NCBI GenBank assembly: GCA_963422705.1
Contig: OY730443.1
Location: forward strand, 372,001 to 436,000
Origin: G963422705 sp963422705
Lineage (GTDB): Bacteria > Poribacteria > WGA-4E > WGA-3G
Direction of reading: 5' to 3'
Length of the DNA stretch: 64,000 nt
This document shows positions 35,712 to 42,823 of the stretch, piece after piece; within the stretch, counting starts at the first letter, position 1, and each line of letters starts with the position of its first letter. The translations under genes and the position numbers were made by a program. The notes beneath the pieces were generated by a model. It had not been told where the DNA came from and did no database searches. It saw nothing but the letters and a program-made list of their open reading frames with translations.

Positions 35712-35740
35712 ATTTTACAAAATTTTTGATTATTTGTCAA
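35712..35740 (-). promoter_or_regulatory. Sigma-70 promoter for the STAS pair
   Basis: On the minus strand TTGACA (35735-35740) and TAAAAT (35712-35717) are 17 bases apart. Confidence 0.78.
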
Positions 35741-35860
35741 GTCCCAATTTATTCTTAATTTTTGGCAGGATTCTTATAAATATAACTGCATCATCATACT
35801 TCAGTTTTCAAGAGTCCATAACACGATTGCTTTGACGAAAAACGACGCCATTGGATTGAT

Positions 35861-35889
35861 TTGACATATTTCGAAAATTCTGCTAGTAT
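35861..35889 (+). promoter_or_regulatory. Sigma-70 promoter for the TPR gene
   Basis: TTGACA (35861-35866) and TAGTAT (35884-35889) are 17 bases apart, with TGC just before the -10 as an extended element. Confidence 0.75.
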
Positions 35890-35955
35890 TGTGAAGGTAG
35901 CTTGCGAAACGATATTGCAACGCCAATTAATACACATTATTTAGAGGAGAGAACG

Positions 35956-37194
35956 ATGAAAAAGTTCATCATCGCAGAAATTTGTGTGGTTATTGCTCTA
36001 GTGGGCGGATTTTGGTTAGGGCGAATCACAAGCACCGATAACAGCCACGTGCACTATTACAACAACGCTGACAAAGCATGGGCCGCAGTGGAAAAAATGG
36101 ATAATCCACCGGTTACACCGGATGAACAGGATAAAAACCGTGTTCTTAAAGTACGGGCAGGATACCGGGCAGTTTTTGCGAAATATCCAGATAGCCTGTG
36201 GGCGGATGACGCTATGTACCAGCTTGCCTCCCGTTTCACCCGAACAGACGAGGAATCTTTCGCGCTGTTTCGTCGGTTAATCAATAATTATCCGGACAGC
36301 GAATGGGCTGATGATTCAATTTACACGATGGCCGTGGCAACTTATCGCATCGCTGAGGAGCTAAAAAAGAGAGGCACCCTTGAGTCCATTGATGCTTACT
36401 ATGACAAGGCAATCGCCCTTTTCAATCAATTAATCGCGCGGTACCCCGGCAATATATTTGAGGAGCAAGCACAGTTTAATATCGCAATGTGTTACTACGG
36501 AAAGGATGATTTTAACACCGCCCTCGTTCAATTTGGAAATCTGAGTCAAGAGTTGAGAAATACTTCACTCTTTTATCAGATTCTGTACGCCACTGGCGAA
36601 ATTTACCTCAAATTGCAGGACTATGAAAAGGCACGAACTGAGTTTACTAATATCGTAGATGCCGGAGCGCCAGAACTAGCCCCGCGTGCTAGTTTTGGCA
36701 TCGCACAAGCCTATTTGGCTGAAGGAAAATATGAAGAAGGAATCGCCGCGTACCAAAAAGTCATCGAACTCTATCCGGATACACAGGTTGGGCAAGATGC
36801 TAACTTCTACATAGGCTGGGCATATGAAAGGCTCGGAAAGTATGATGAAGCCATCGCACAGCTGGAGGAAGCGATTGAACGGTACCCGCGAAACGAGAAC
36901 GCCGCCAATTCACAGATTTACATTGGGCAAATTGCCTATGCCAATCAGGATATGCCGAGCGCGATTGGTGCTTATCAGAAAGTGGCGGATAACGCGACGT
37001 ATGATTACGACAAACGGCGACAAGCGCAATACTGGGTAGGAAGAATCTATGAGGAAATTGGAGATACCGAGCAAACTATCATTGCTTATCGAAAATTGAT
37101 TGACGATTTCCAAGAACCCCATAAAGAGTCATCACATCCATCAAATAATGTAGATGAGGCTTATATCCAGAACCTAAGGAGTCAGGGCCTCTAA
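35956..37194 (+). CDS. Membrane-anchored TPR protein (YbgF/BamD-like repeats)
   Basis: The start is ATG 35956 after GAGGAG. The 412-residue protein has an N-terminal membrane anchor (FIIAEICVVIALVGGFWLG) and about eight TPR-type repeats such as FAKYPDSLWADDAMYQLA, INNYPDSEWADDSIYTMA and IELYPDTQVGQDANFYIG. This A-x-YP-x-S spacing is typical of YbgF/BamD-like envelope scaffold proteins. No enzymatic motif is present. Its 3' end overlaps by about 20 bases the remnant of a pseudogene on the other strand. Confidence 0.92.
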   Translation: MKKFIIAEICVVIALVGGFWLGRITSTDNSHVHYYNNADKAWAAVEKMDNPPVTPDEQDKNRVLKVRAGYRAVFAKYPDSLWADDAMYQLASRFTRTDEESFALFRRLINNYPDSEWADDSIYTMAVATYRIAEELKKRGTLESIDAYYDKAIALFNQLIARYPGNIFEEQAQFNIAMCYYGKDDFNTALVQFGNLSQELRNTSLFYQILYATGEIYLKLQDYEKARTEFTNIVDAGAPELAPRASFGIAQAYLAEGKYEEGIAAYQKVIELYPDTQVGQDANFYIGWAYERLGKYDEAIAQLEEAIERYPRNENAANSQIYIGQIAYANQDMPSAIGAYQKVADNATYDYDKRRQAQYWVGRIYEEIGDTEQTIIAYRKLIDDFQEPHKESSHPSNNVDEAYIQNLRSQGL

Positions 37195-37467
37195 CGCTTG
37201 CGCTAATTCTTCAATAATATCTTCGGTAACCTCTAAACCGATTGACATTCTGACTAAGCTGTCCGTAATACCGTTCTTTTTCCGAATCTGTGCTGGTACT
37301 TGTCAGTGCGTTGTGGAGGGCGGATGGCAAATTAGGGTACGCACATCGATGAACGCAGCCGCCGACTCCTCTGCAGTTCTCAAGCCAAACGTGCTGTTCT
37401 GATAAATCGGTGCGGGTAACGGAACCCCGGTTTTTTTGACGGAAGTGGCTATTCCTAATTTTTTCAA
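37174..37467 (-). pseudogene. Collapsed Cys/Met-metabolism PLP enzyme
   Basis: A TTG-started frame overlaps the ogt stop codon (TTGA). It encodes the N-terminal landmark of Cys/Met-metabolism PLP enzymes (PLPAPIYQNSTF) joined directly to pieces of their C-terminus (VRTLICHPPSTTH and GITDSLVRMSIGLE, ending EDIIEELAQAL). The whole catalytic middle, including the PLP lysine, is missing and codon 55 is TGA (37303-37305). The frame is otherwise intact over 98 codons. It is therefore an internally deleted cystathionine-synthase/lyase-like gene that was once translated together with ogt. Confidence 0.9.
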
Positions 37468-38057
37468 TTTTGTCTCTCCTCCCTTTTTAACTTTTCAACC
37501 GGATAGCCCTCCAATTCTAATAATTCATATTTACGCCATATGCCCCCTCTGTACCCACTTAATCTCCCGTTGCTTCCGATGACGCGATGACATGGAATGA
37601 TAATGTTTAGCGGGTTTCCCGCAATGGCTGTACCTATCGGGCGTGCCGCGTTTGGCCTTCCAATCTGATTGGCAATCCATTTGTACGTCCGTACTTCACC
37701 ATACGGAATCTGCCGAATCGTATTCAAAACTGTATTTTGAAAGTCTGTCCTGTCGCCTAAACTTATTGGTAATTCCGAAAAATCGACGTTTTCCTTAGTA
37801 AAATAACTCGTCAGCGCAGCAAACGCGATTCCTAAGATTGGTTCCGTTGGAATCGTGTGACATCCGTGCGAAGGGATATCATCAAAATGAACCTCCGAAA
37901 TACAGTCTCCTTCCCGCGCAATCCGTAGTAAGCCGATAGGCGATAAGAAGAAGCATTTGACGCTAGGACATGCATCTTGCAATTCTGTTGAATTCGGAGA
38001 ATCTCCTTTCTCCGATAAATTATTTTTAGCCTTACGTATTAATCTTTCCCGATTCAT
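37464..38057 (-). CDS. ogt: Methylated-DNA--protein-cysteine methyltransferase
   Basis: Ogt repairs O6-alkylguanine by moving the alkyl group to its own cysteine. The motif NIIIPCHRVIGSNG with the acceptor Cys, FQNTVLNTIRQIPYGEVRTY and the DNA-binding RPNAARPIGTA are present. Two starts are possible: ATG 38057 (197 residues, preceded by GAGAGCAAG) and ATG 38102 (212 residues). I prefer 38057 because the longer one leaves only three bases to the divergent gene. The stop codon overlaps the start of the PLP-enzyme remnant. Confidence 0.95.
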   Translation of the reverse strand: MNRERLIRKAKNNLSEKGDSPNSTELQDACPSVKCFFLSPIGLLRIAREGDCISEVHFDDIPSHGCHTIPTEPILGIAFAALTSYFTKENVDFSELPISLGDRTDFQNTVLNTIRQIPYGEVRTYKWIANQIGRPNAARPIGTAIAGNPLNIIIPCHRVIGSNGRLSGYRGGIWRKYELLELEGYPVEKLKREERQN

Positions 38058-38085
38058 TTTTTTCTTGCTCTCTATTGTCGAATAC

Positions 38086-38105
38086 GGTATGCTATATGGC
38101 ATACC
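38086..38105. promoter_or_regulatory. Palindrome at the ogt/SCP2 divergent junction
   Basis: GGTATGC and GCATACC flank a six-base centre and end directly before the SCP2 ATG at 38106. It could be an operator shared by the two divergent genes, or a hairpin at the very 5' end of the SCP2 message, which has no Shine-Dalgarno. Confidence 0.45.
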
Positions 38106-38486
38106 ATGGCTACATTTGAAACATCAGAACAGCTCTACACGGAACTCGGAGGGCTCTTTGAACGCATCGCCGCGGAACCTGAAGTTAAAGAACTCCTGAA
38201 ATCCTTGCAGCTGTGCGTTCGATTTAACTACTCTGAACCCGACGCAACAATGACGTTAACCGCAGCAGATAGCGAATGCACCATTATTTACGGTGATTGC
38301 AAGCTCGCTCCAGATGTTGAATTAACAATGAGCTGCGATATCGCTTACCGCTTCTGGAATGGCGAACTCAATATCATCGAAGCGATTACCAAAAGGGAAA
38401 TTGGAGTTATTGGTTCGCTTGGCAAAATTATGCGGCTGACTCCGTTTATCAAGACAGCCATCCGTGATTTTCGTACAGGCAGGTAA
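38106..38486 (+). CDS. SCP2-like sterol/lipid-binding domain protein
   Basis: This 126-residue protein resembles the SCP-2 sterol transfer fold: an early helix (LFERIAAEPEVKELL), strands (LCVRFNYSEPDATMTL, CTIIYGDC) and a final helical part with FWNGELNIIEAITKREIGVIG, the family's usual ending before the last helix. It probably binds hydrophobic ligands; no substrate can be given. There is no ribosome site before the ATG. A glyoxalase-like gene follows after 89 bases. Confidence 0.8.
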   Translation: MATFETSEQLYTELGGLFERIAAEPEVKELLKSLQLCVRFNYSEPDATMTLTAADSECTIIYGDCKLAPDVELTMSCDIAYRFWNGELNIIEAITKREIGVIGSLGKIMRLTPFIKTAIRDFRTGR

Positions 38487-38575
38487 CCTCGCTGCCTGGT
38501 ACGATGACGTATGGCTTTAAAATCGCAGTGGCGATTTTCTTAATTGTCTGGATATAGGACAAAGGAGAATTTTTC

Positions 38576-39004
38576 ATGTCAACAACCCTTGTACACATCG
38601 GTGTTCGCACCACAAATCTGGAAAAGAGTATCCGTTTTTGGCGGGATGCCCTCGGCTTAACTGTTTTTTCAACGATGAGCGGATGTTATGATCTCACGGA
38701 TGGCTATCACAACTTCCGGGTTTTTCAACATCGCGGGCCGCAACGCCCTCAGCACGTAGGCGGGATGCTCGACTATCTGCATATCGGCGTCCGTGTCCCC
38801 AATTTGCAAGAAGCCGCAAAACGGTGTGAGGAACTCGGCTTCACGATTACTTGGGAAGGTTTAGACGGTAGTAAACCTTACACTCCGAATTCCAACGAAC
38901 CTCCTTCACAAGCCTTTAAGGTGGAGGACCCGGATGGGATTGTGGTTGATATTACCGAACAAGACAATCAATGGCCAGGTGTCGCACTCCAAAGCAGGAG
39001 TTAA
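38576..39004 (+). CDS. VOC/glyoxalase-family protein
   Basis: The 142-residue protein has the two beta-alpha-beta-beta-beta modules of the vicinal oxygen chelate superfamily. It starts LVHIGVRTTNLEKSIRFWRDALG and the second module starts DYLHIGVRVPNLQEAAKRCEELG. Putative metal ligands are the His in each HIGVR and the Glu in the closing strand VEDPDGIVVDITE. The substrate is unknown; many relatives in this type of genome are glyoxalases or dioxygenases. The ATG follows AAAGGAGA. Confidence 0.9.
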   Translation: MSTTLVHIGVRTTNLEKSIRFWRDALGLTVFSTMSGCYDLTDGYHNFRVFQHRGPQRPQHVGGMLDYLHIGVRVPNLQEAAKRCEELGFTITWEGLDGSKPYTPNSNEPPSQAFKVEDPDGIVVDITEQDNQWPGVALQSRS

Positions 39005-39140
39005 GAACACTCGACGCGTATCGGCGGAGTTGCTAATCTTGCGCTTCGCCTATTTTCCGTTTCCACTCCGGCGTTCTTGGTAATTACAGGGATTGTAGAT
39101 AAAACTGTAATTCGGGAACTTCTGAGTGGGATAGAAAAAA

Positions 39141-39836
39141 TCACTCATCCCCTCCACCTAATAGGCCAAGCCGGAAGAGATAATAGAGCAACGTTAGGAG
39201 ACTCGTCACGGCGGCAGCAAGATAGGTTAAGAACGCCGCGTTCAGCACCTTACTTGCATGCCGATTTTCTTCTGGGGTGAGCATTCCCGCTTCATCCATC
39301 GCTACCTTGGCTCGCCGACTTGCATCCCATTCAACAGGGAGTGTTATGAGCGAAAAAACCACGCTGACTGTAAACAGGGCCACACCGAGCAATAGAAGGG
39401 GCTGAATGAAAAATCCTACCATAATTAGAATATACGAAAAAATTGAACTGAAGTTAGTCGCTGGGACGAGAGCAGTCCGCAGACTTAGCATAGCGTATCC
39501 GTGCGCGTCTTGCATTGCGTGTCCGGCTTCATGGCAGGCTACCCCAATTGCCGAAAGAGATTGGCTTGAATACACATCATCAGAAAGACGAAGTGCTTTT
39601 TGACCCGGGTCATAATGGTCATTTAACCAGCCCCGTGATTGTTCAATTCTAACACCATTGATGCCGTGCCTTTGCAACATCTGTGATGCTGCTTGCGCCC
39701 CTGTCATCCCACTTCGCGAACCCGTTTTTGAATATTTTGAGAATGTTGACTTTGTGCGCCACGTGGCATAGATGGACAGGACAATCCCCGGGGCGAGAAA
39801 TACAAAATAGAGTGGATCGAAAAAACCGAAAAACAT
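39141..39836 (-). CDS. YugP-like membrane zinc metallopeptidase
   Basis: The 231-residue protein has an N-terminal membrane segment, the zinc motif CHEAGHAMQD (His102, Glu103, His106), two central membrane segments (SYILIMVGFFIQPLLLLG, VALFTVSVVFSLITL) and a C-terminal one. The segment LPVEWDASRRAKVAM is typical of the YugP/Zn_peptidase_2 family, which is related to M48 peptidases. The ATG follows AAAAAAGGAGA. Its promoter and ribosome site were copied into the island to the right at 42440-42529. Confidence 0.95.
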   Translation of the reverse strand: MFFGFFDPLYFVFLAPGIVLSIYATWRTKSTFSKYSKTGSRSGMTGAQAASQMLQRHGINGVRIEQSRGWLNDHYDPGQKALRLSDDVYSSQSLSAIGVACHEAGHAMQDAHGYAMLSLRTALVPATNFSSIFSYILIMVGFFIQPLLLLGVALFTVSVVFSLITLPVEWDASRRAKVAMDEAGMLTPEENRHASKVLNAAFLTYLAAAVTSLLTLLYYLFRLGLLGGGDE

Positions 39837-39924
39837 GATGAACGTCTCCTTTTTTAGCGTTTGGTGTCTTATTACATAGCGGGGGCAAATCTAATTAATT
39901 TTAGCAATTATATAGGATATCCTT
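39835..39924. repeat. 90-bp duplicated 5' region, original copy
   Basis: This stretch holds the ribosome site, leader and -10 of the YugP-like gene. It is repeated at 42440-42529 in the same orientation with one difference in 90 bases. Confidence 0.95.
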
Positions 39925-39935
39925 GAGAAATTCAA
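39907..39935 (-). promoter_or_regulatory. Sigma-70 promoter of the YugP-like gene
   Basis: On the minus strand TTGAAT (39930-39935) and TATAAT (39907-39912) are 17 bases apart, upstream of the AAGGAG-led ATG. Confidence 0.75.
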
Positions 39936-40000
39936 ATGATTTTTGCAATCTTTCAGAAGTGATACCAAATGAGATGAATCTATCTTACGGCGTGATTTTT

Positions 40001-40064
40001 AACGAAACCGCGGGGAAAATTACTTGACAGTTTAAGCAGAATGTGCCATACTTTCAAATATAAG
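40001..40064 (+). repeat. 64-bp direct repeat, left border of island
   Basis: 61 of 64 bases match 46347-46410 in the same orientation. Both copies contain a complete promoter. The two copies enclose the cysteine-rich accessory island. Confidence 0.93.
40024..40052 (+). promoter_or_regulatory. Sigma-70 promoter inside left direct repeat
   Basis: TTGACA (40024-40029) and CATACT (40047-40052) are 17 bases apart. This copy points into the antisense side of the degraded HTH gene and has no intact gene to drive. Confidence 0.7.
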
Positions 40065-40067
40065 GCT

Positions 40068-40522
40068 TCACAAAGTATCTGAAATTACATCTGGGTTTCC
40101 GTCGCTGCCCGTGGGTACGTCGTCAGGGTTGCAGTGGTAGTATGTAATCTTCCATGTGCCCGCGATGTTGCCTTAAGTTTTGTCTGTCGCGTGCCCCGGT
40201 CCCGTGTTGGCGATTGTTTTGCAGACGTATTGTTGCGAGGTTCGGAGAAGTGTTGCGAGTTGTCGTGTGCTAGTTCGCCATATGAGTCCCGTTGTCCAGT
40301 TGGAGCAGTATCCGAGCGTCAGGGTGACGATGGCGTTCATGAGTTTGACGTTTCCTGCTTTGAGTTCTTCAAGGACTGAAACGCTTCGAAGGGTATTGCA
40401 AGATACTTGTTTCGGTTTGTGTGTGTGCAGGGATGGGCGGCTGTATACCCTACAGTCCCTGCTGCTTCTGTATTAGGAATAAAGGCTTTCATATTGTTTC
40501 CCTTTATACCAAAAGATACCAT
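40068..40522 (-). pseudogene. Degraded helix-turn-helix protein gene
   Basis: A minus-strand frame opens at ATG 40522 (MKAFIPNTEAAGT ... KYLAIPFEAF). After a frameshift, a second frame reads VLEELKAGNVKLMNAIVTL and TLGYCSNWTTGLIWRTST followed by RQLATLLRTSQQYVCKTIA, a helix-turn-helix of the kind found in replication or plasmid-type regulators. That frame meets TAA, then continues in phase (WKITYYHCNPDDVPTGSDG) to a TGA at 40068. One frameshift and one nonsense codon mark it as decayed. It may be a relic of a mobile or plasmid-like element. Confidence 0.65.
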
Positions 40523-40550
40523 GCACTTTTTTTAGATTTGCTTTTTTATT

Positions 40551-41228
40551 TTATTCCTTCACGGATTTCTGCATTCCTTCACGGATTTCTGCCATGACAA
40601 TAGCCATGAATTCAGCCCCTAGAAGTACTGTAAGCTCTTGCTCTAAATCGTAGAAAATCTGCTCCCGAACGTTAGAGGGAAATACTGAAAACAGTTCATA
40701 AAAGTCTGCAAAAAATTCATCTTGTGCTGAGAGAGCTCTTTCGCGGAGTGCCTCGCGCGCCGCATCTGTTGGGTACAATTCATTAATCTCTTCAAGTGTT
40801 AATTCCGTAAGCATAGCGATATCGGGATAATTTTGCTTGAATTCTGCATTCAGTCGCTCAAATTGTTCTATCATCCATGCTGCCGCTTCCTCGGTAGTTA
40901 TTTCCTCCTGAACAGCAGCGGGGATAGATACTTCTTCATCAGCTAACTCGGTGGTTCCTATGTCTATAGGGGCGGACTGCATAAAAGTACTTTCTTCCCG
41001 CGGCATAGTATCTAATTCTGTAGAAACGCGAGAACCCTCTAAAGCTTGGGTGTCATCACGTTCTGCCGGCACCGAAGTGCGAGGCATTTCTCTTAAAGCG
41101 GGAAGGGGAGCACGATAAATCTTAACTGGGGCCGGTTGAGGGCGATGCTGTAGATAAAAAAAATAACTACCACCCAACACAAGAAGAAAAATCAGTATGG
41201 CACCCCATATTTTACTAGTCATTTTCAT
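40551..41228 (-). CDS. Membrane-anchored acidic helical protein
   Basis: The ATG at 41228 follows AGGAG by six bases and overlaps the stop of the preceding Cys-repeat gene. The 225-residue protein has an N-terminal membrane anchor (IWGAILIFLLVLGGSYFFYL), a Pro/Thr/Glu-rich linker and a helical acidic C-terminal domain (TELTLEEINELYPTDAAREA, EFFADFYELFSVFP). No family was recognised. A truncated copy of its first codons exists at 41633-41720, so the gene took part in the duplications of this island. Confidence 0.75.
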   Translation of the reverse strand: MKMTSKIWGAILIFLLVLGGSYFFYLQHRPQPAPVKIYRAPLPALREMPRTSVPAERDDTQALEGSRVSTELDTMPREESTFMQSAPIDIGTTELADEEVSIPAAVQEEITTEEAAAWMIEQFERLNAEFKQNYPDIAMLTELTLEEINELYPTDAAREALRERALSAQDEFFADFYELFSVFPSNVREQIFYDLEQELTVLLGAEFMAIVMAEIREGMQKSVKE

Positions 41229-41466
41229 TTGAAACTCCTATTTGACAGTTAAGCCCGTGCCCGTGATTTGGATTGCAATCATAGTACACTTGTGCCTGCG
41301 GATGGTATCGGCATTCGGACCTATGGACTTCAGATCTGTCCACCTCACCCTTGCAGTAGCCCGCACAAACGGACTTCGTGTCACCAATAAAGTACAGATA
41401 GCACCAAATACCTATAACACCCGCTATGAAATATAAGACTATGCGCCAGTCAAACTGCTTTTTCAT
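41215..41466 (-). CDS. Membrane-anchored protein with one Cys/His repeat
   Basis: The ATG at 41466 follows AGGAGA. The 83-residue product has a membrane anchor (WRIVLYFIAGVIGIWCYLYF) and one copy of the island's repeat: CAGYCKGEV, then HRSECRYHP, then VYYDCNPNHGHG. The repeat has five cysteines (C-x3-C-x13-C-x13-C-x8-C) and several histidines, so it may bind metal or form disulfides outside the membrane. It is a paralogue of the gene at 42496-42798 and overlaps the next gene by 14 bases. Confidence 0.72.
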   Translation of the reverse strand: MKKQFDWRIVLYFIAGVIGIWCYLYFIGDTKSVCAGYCKGEVDRSEVHRSECRYHPQAQVYYDCNPNHGHGLNCQIGVSNEND

Positions 41467-41632
41467 ATCTGTCTCCTGAAATCCAATCTTACTAAAGGCG
41501 TTATTTTTTCAACTATGCCCGCCCCATGTTCATCTCCTGGCGAGTATTAGTCCTAGAGTTTCAGTAACAAGTGTAATAGTTCGTATTAAAGGCGATACGG
41601 CTAAAGTCCTTCGTAGTGAGTTTTCTTCATTA

Positions 41633-41720
41633 AGGCGATGCTGTAGATAGAAAAAAATAACTACCACCCAACACAAGAAGAAATCAGCATGGAATCCCAT
41701 ATTTCACTAGTCATTTTCAT
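41633..41720 (-). pseudogene. Truncated copy of the start of the 225-residue gene
   Basis: The sequence from the AGGAG-led ATG at 41720 closely follows the start of the gene at 41228 (MKMTS then a membrane segment) but has lost bases in a T-rich stretch and stops after about 19 codons. Similarity ends near 41633, at the codons for the QHR sequence of the intact gene. It is a partial tandem duplicate. Confidence 0.8.
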
Positions 41721-42366
41721 TTGAAACTCCTATTTGACAGTTTAGTCCGTGCCCGTGATTTGGATTGCAATCATAGTACACTTGCGCCTGCGGATGGTAT
41801 CGGCATTCGGACCTATGGGCTTCAGAATCGCCCACCTCACCCTTGCAGTAGCCCGCACAAACGGACTTCGTGCCACTAGTACAATTGGAGCCATGCCCGT
41901 GATTTGGATTGCAATCATAGTACACTTGCGCCTGCGGATGGTATCGGCATTCGGACCTATGGGCTTCAGAATCGCCCACCTCACTCTTGCAGTAGCCCGC
42001 ACAAACGGACTTCGTGCCACTAGTACAATTGGAGCCAGGCCCGTGATTGGGATTGCAATTATAGTACACTTGTGTCTGCGGATGGTATCGGCATTCGGAC
42101 CTATGAGCTTCAGAATTGCCCACCTCACCCTTGCAGTAGCCCGCACAAACGGACTTCGTGTCACAATTGGAGCCGTGTCCGTGATTGGGATTGCAATCAT
42201 AGTACACTTGTGTCTGCGGATGGTATCGGCATTCGGACCTATGAGCTTCAGAATTGTCCACCTCACCCTTGCAGTAGCCCGCACAAACGGACTTATCATC
42301 CTGACCTAGGAGCTTGTTTATGCCTAGTGTGGTTATAATAGCAACAACGGTTGCAGATACAACCAA
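41707..42366 (-). CDS. Membrane-anchored protein with four Cys/His repeats
   Basis: The best start is the TTG at 42366, seven bases after AAGGAAGG. The 219-residue product has a membrane segment (VVSATVVAIITTLGINKLLG) and four copies of a 46-48-residue repeat (CAGYCKGEV ... HRSECRYHP ... VYYDCNPNHGHGSNC). The frame stays open upstream as RGAAVAGAIAQNP and RVRKVAKEGA, which looks coding, but the ATG expected there reads ATA at a duplication junction, so the original N-terminus was probably lost. The end is identical to that of the one-repeat paralogue (IGVSNEND). Confidence 0.7.
   Translation of the reverse strand: MVVSATVVAIITTLGINKLLGQDDKSVCAGYCKGEVDNSEAHRSECRYHPQTQVYYDCNPNHGHGSNCDTKSVCAGYCKGEVGNSEAHRSECRYHPQTQVYYNCNPNHGPGSNCTSGTKSVCAGYCKSEVGDSEAHRSECRYHPQAQVYYDCNPNHGHGSNCTSGTKSVCAGYCKGEVGDSEAHRSECRYHPQAQVYYDCNPNHGHGLNCQIGVSNEND
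41740..42297 (-). repeat. Tandem array of 144/144/138-bp coding repeats
   Basis: Equivalent points of the units fall at 41752, 41896, 42040 and 42178, giving spacings of 144, 144 and 138 bases. Each unit encodes one Cys/His repeat. Three further single copies lie at about 41257-41390, 42567-42690 and 42900-43030. Confidence 0.95.
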
Positions 42367-42439
42367 TCTAGCACCTTCCTTAGCAACTTTTCGGACTCGC
42401 GGATTCTGAGCAATAGCCCCGGCGACAGCTGCCCCTCTT

Positions 42440-42529
42440 ATGATGAACGTCTCCTTTTTTAGCGTCTGGTGTCTTATTACATAGCGGGGGCAAATCTAAT
42501 TAATTTTAGCAATTATATAGGATATCCTT
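42440..42529. repeat. 90-bp duplicated 5' region, island copy
   Basis: Matches 39835-39924 at 89 of 90 positions in the same orientation. It retains the ribosome site and the -10 (42512-42517) of the metallopeptidase promoter, but the -35 side is replaced and the start codon at the other junction becomes ATA. Confidence 0.95.
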
Positions 42530-42798
42530 CTGCTTCCGCTTCGCCTCGACGGTGCCCAACAATTGGAGCCGTGTCCGTGATTGGGATTGCAATCATAGTA
42601 CACTTGTGTCTGCGGATGGTATCCGCATCTGGCCCTATGGACTTCAGAATTGTCCACCTCACCCTTGCAGTAGCCCGCACAAACGGACTTCGTGCCACTA
42701 GTAAAGTACAGACCATTAGTAAAGTAAAGATAGCACAAAGCACCTATAACGCCGATTATGAAATATAAGACTATGCGCCAGTTAAAATGCTTTTTCAT
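42496..42798 (-). CDS. Membrane-anchored protein with one Cys/His repeat (paralogue)
   Basis: From ATG 42798 the 100-residue product has a membrane anchor (WRIVLYFIIGVIGALCYLYF) very like that of the gene at 41466, then one Cys/His repeat and a basic Ser/Arg tail (WAPSRRSGSRRIS). The tail's last codons read into the copied metallopeptidase promoter, so the 3' end was made by the duplication. No good ribosome site is seen. The frame is open upstream to 43074 but that part is out of phase with the repeat it covers. Confidence 0.6.
   Translation of the reverse strand: MKKHFNWRIVLYFIIGVIGALCYLYFTNGLYFTSGTKSVCAGYCKGEVDNSEVHRARCGYHPQTQVYYDCNPNHGHGSNCWAPSRRSGSRRISYIIAKIN
42530..42562. repeat. 33-bp repeat, third copy
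   Basis: A diverged copy of the 33-bp unit found twice in tandem at 42831-42896. It encodes the WAPSRRS tail of the gene at 42798. Confidence 0.8.
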
Positions 42799-42823
42799 AA
42801 GAAAACTCGAATTTAACTTGTTA

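Larger units (their letters stand above)
35459..35955. other. Divergent intergenic region with two promoters
   Basis: About 500 AT-rich bases separate the STAS pair (minus) from the TPR gene (plus). They hold two well-formed promoters facing outwards (35712-35740 and 35861-35889). Nothing coding was found. Confidence 0.7.

Noticed and set aside
41742..42309. Long open frames on both strands across the Cys/His repeat array
   Set aside because: Repeat units are multiples of three bases, so any stop-free frame stays open through all copies. Only the minus-strand frame at 41707-42366 has a membrane anchor, a ribosome site and paralogues with the same frame.
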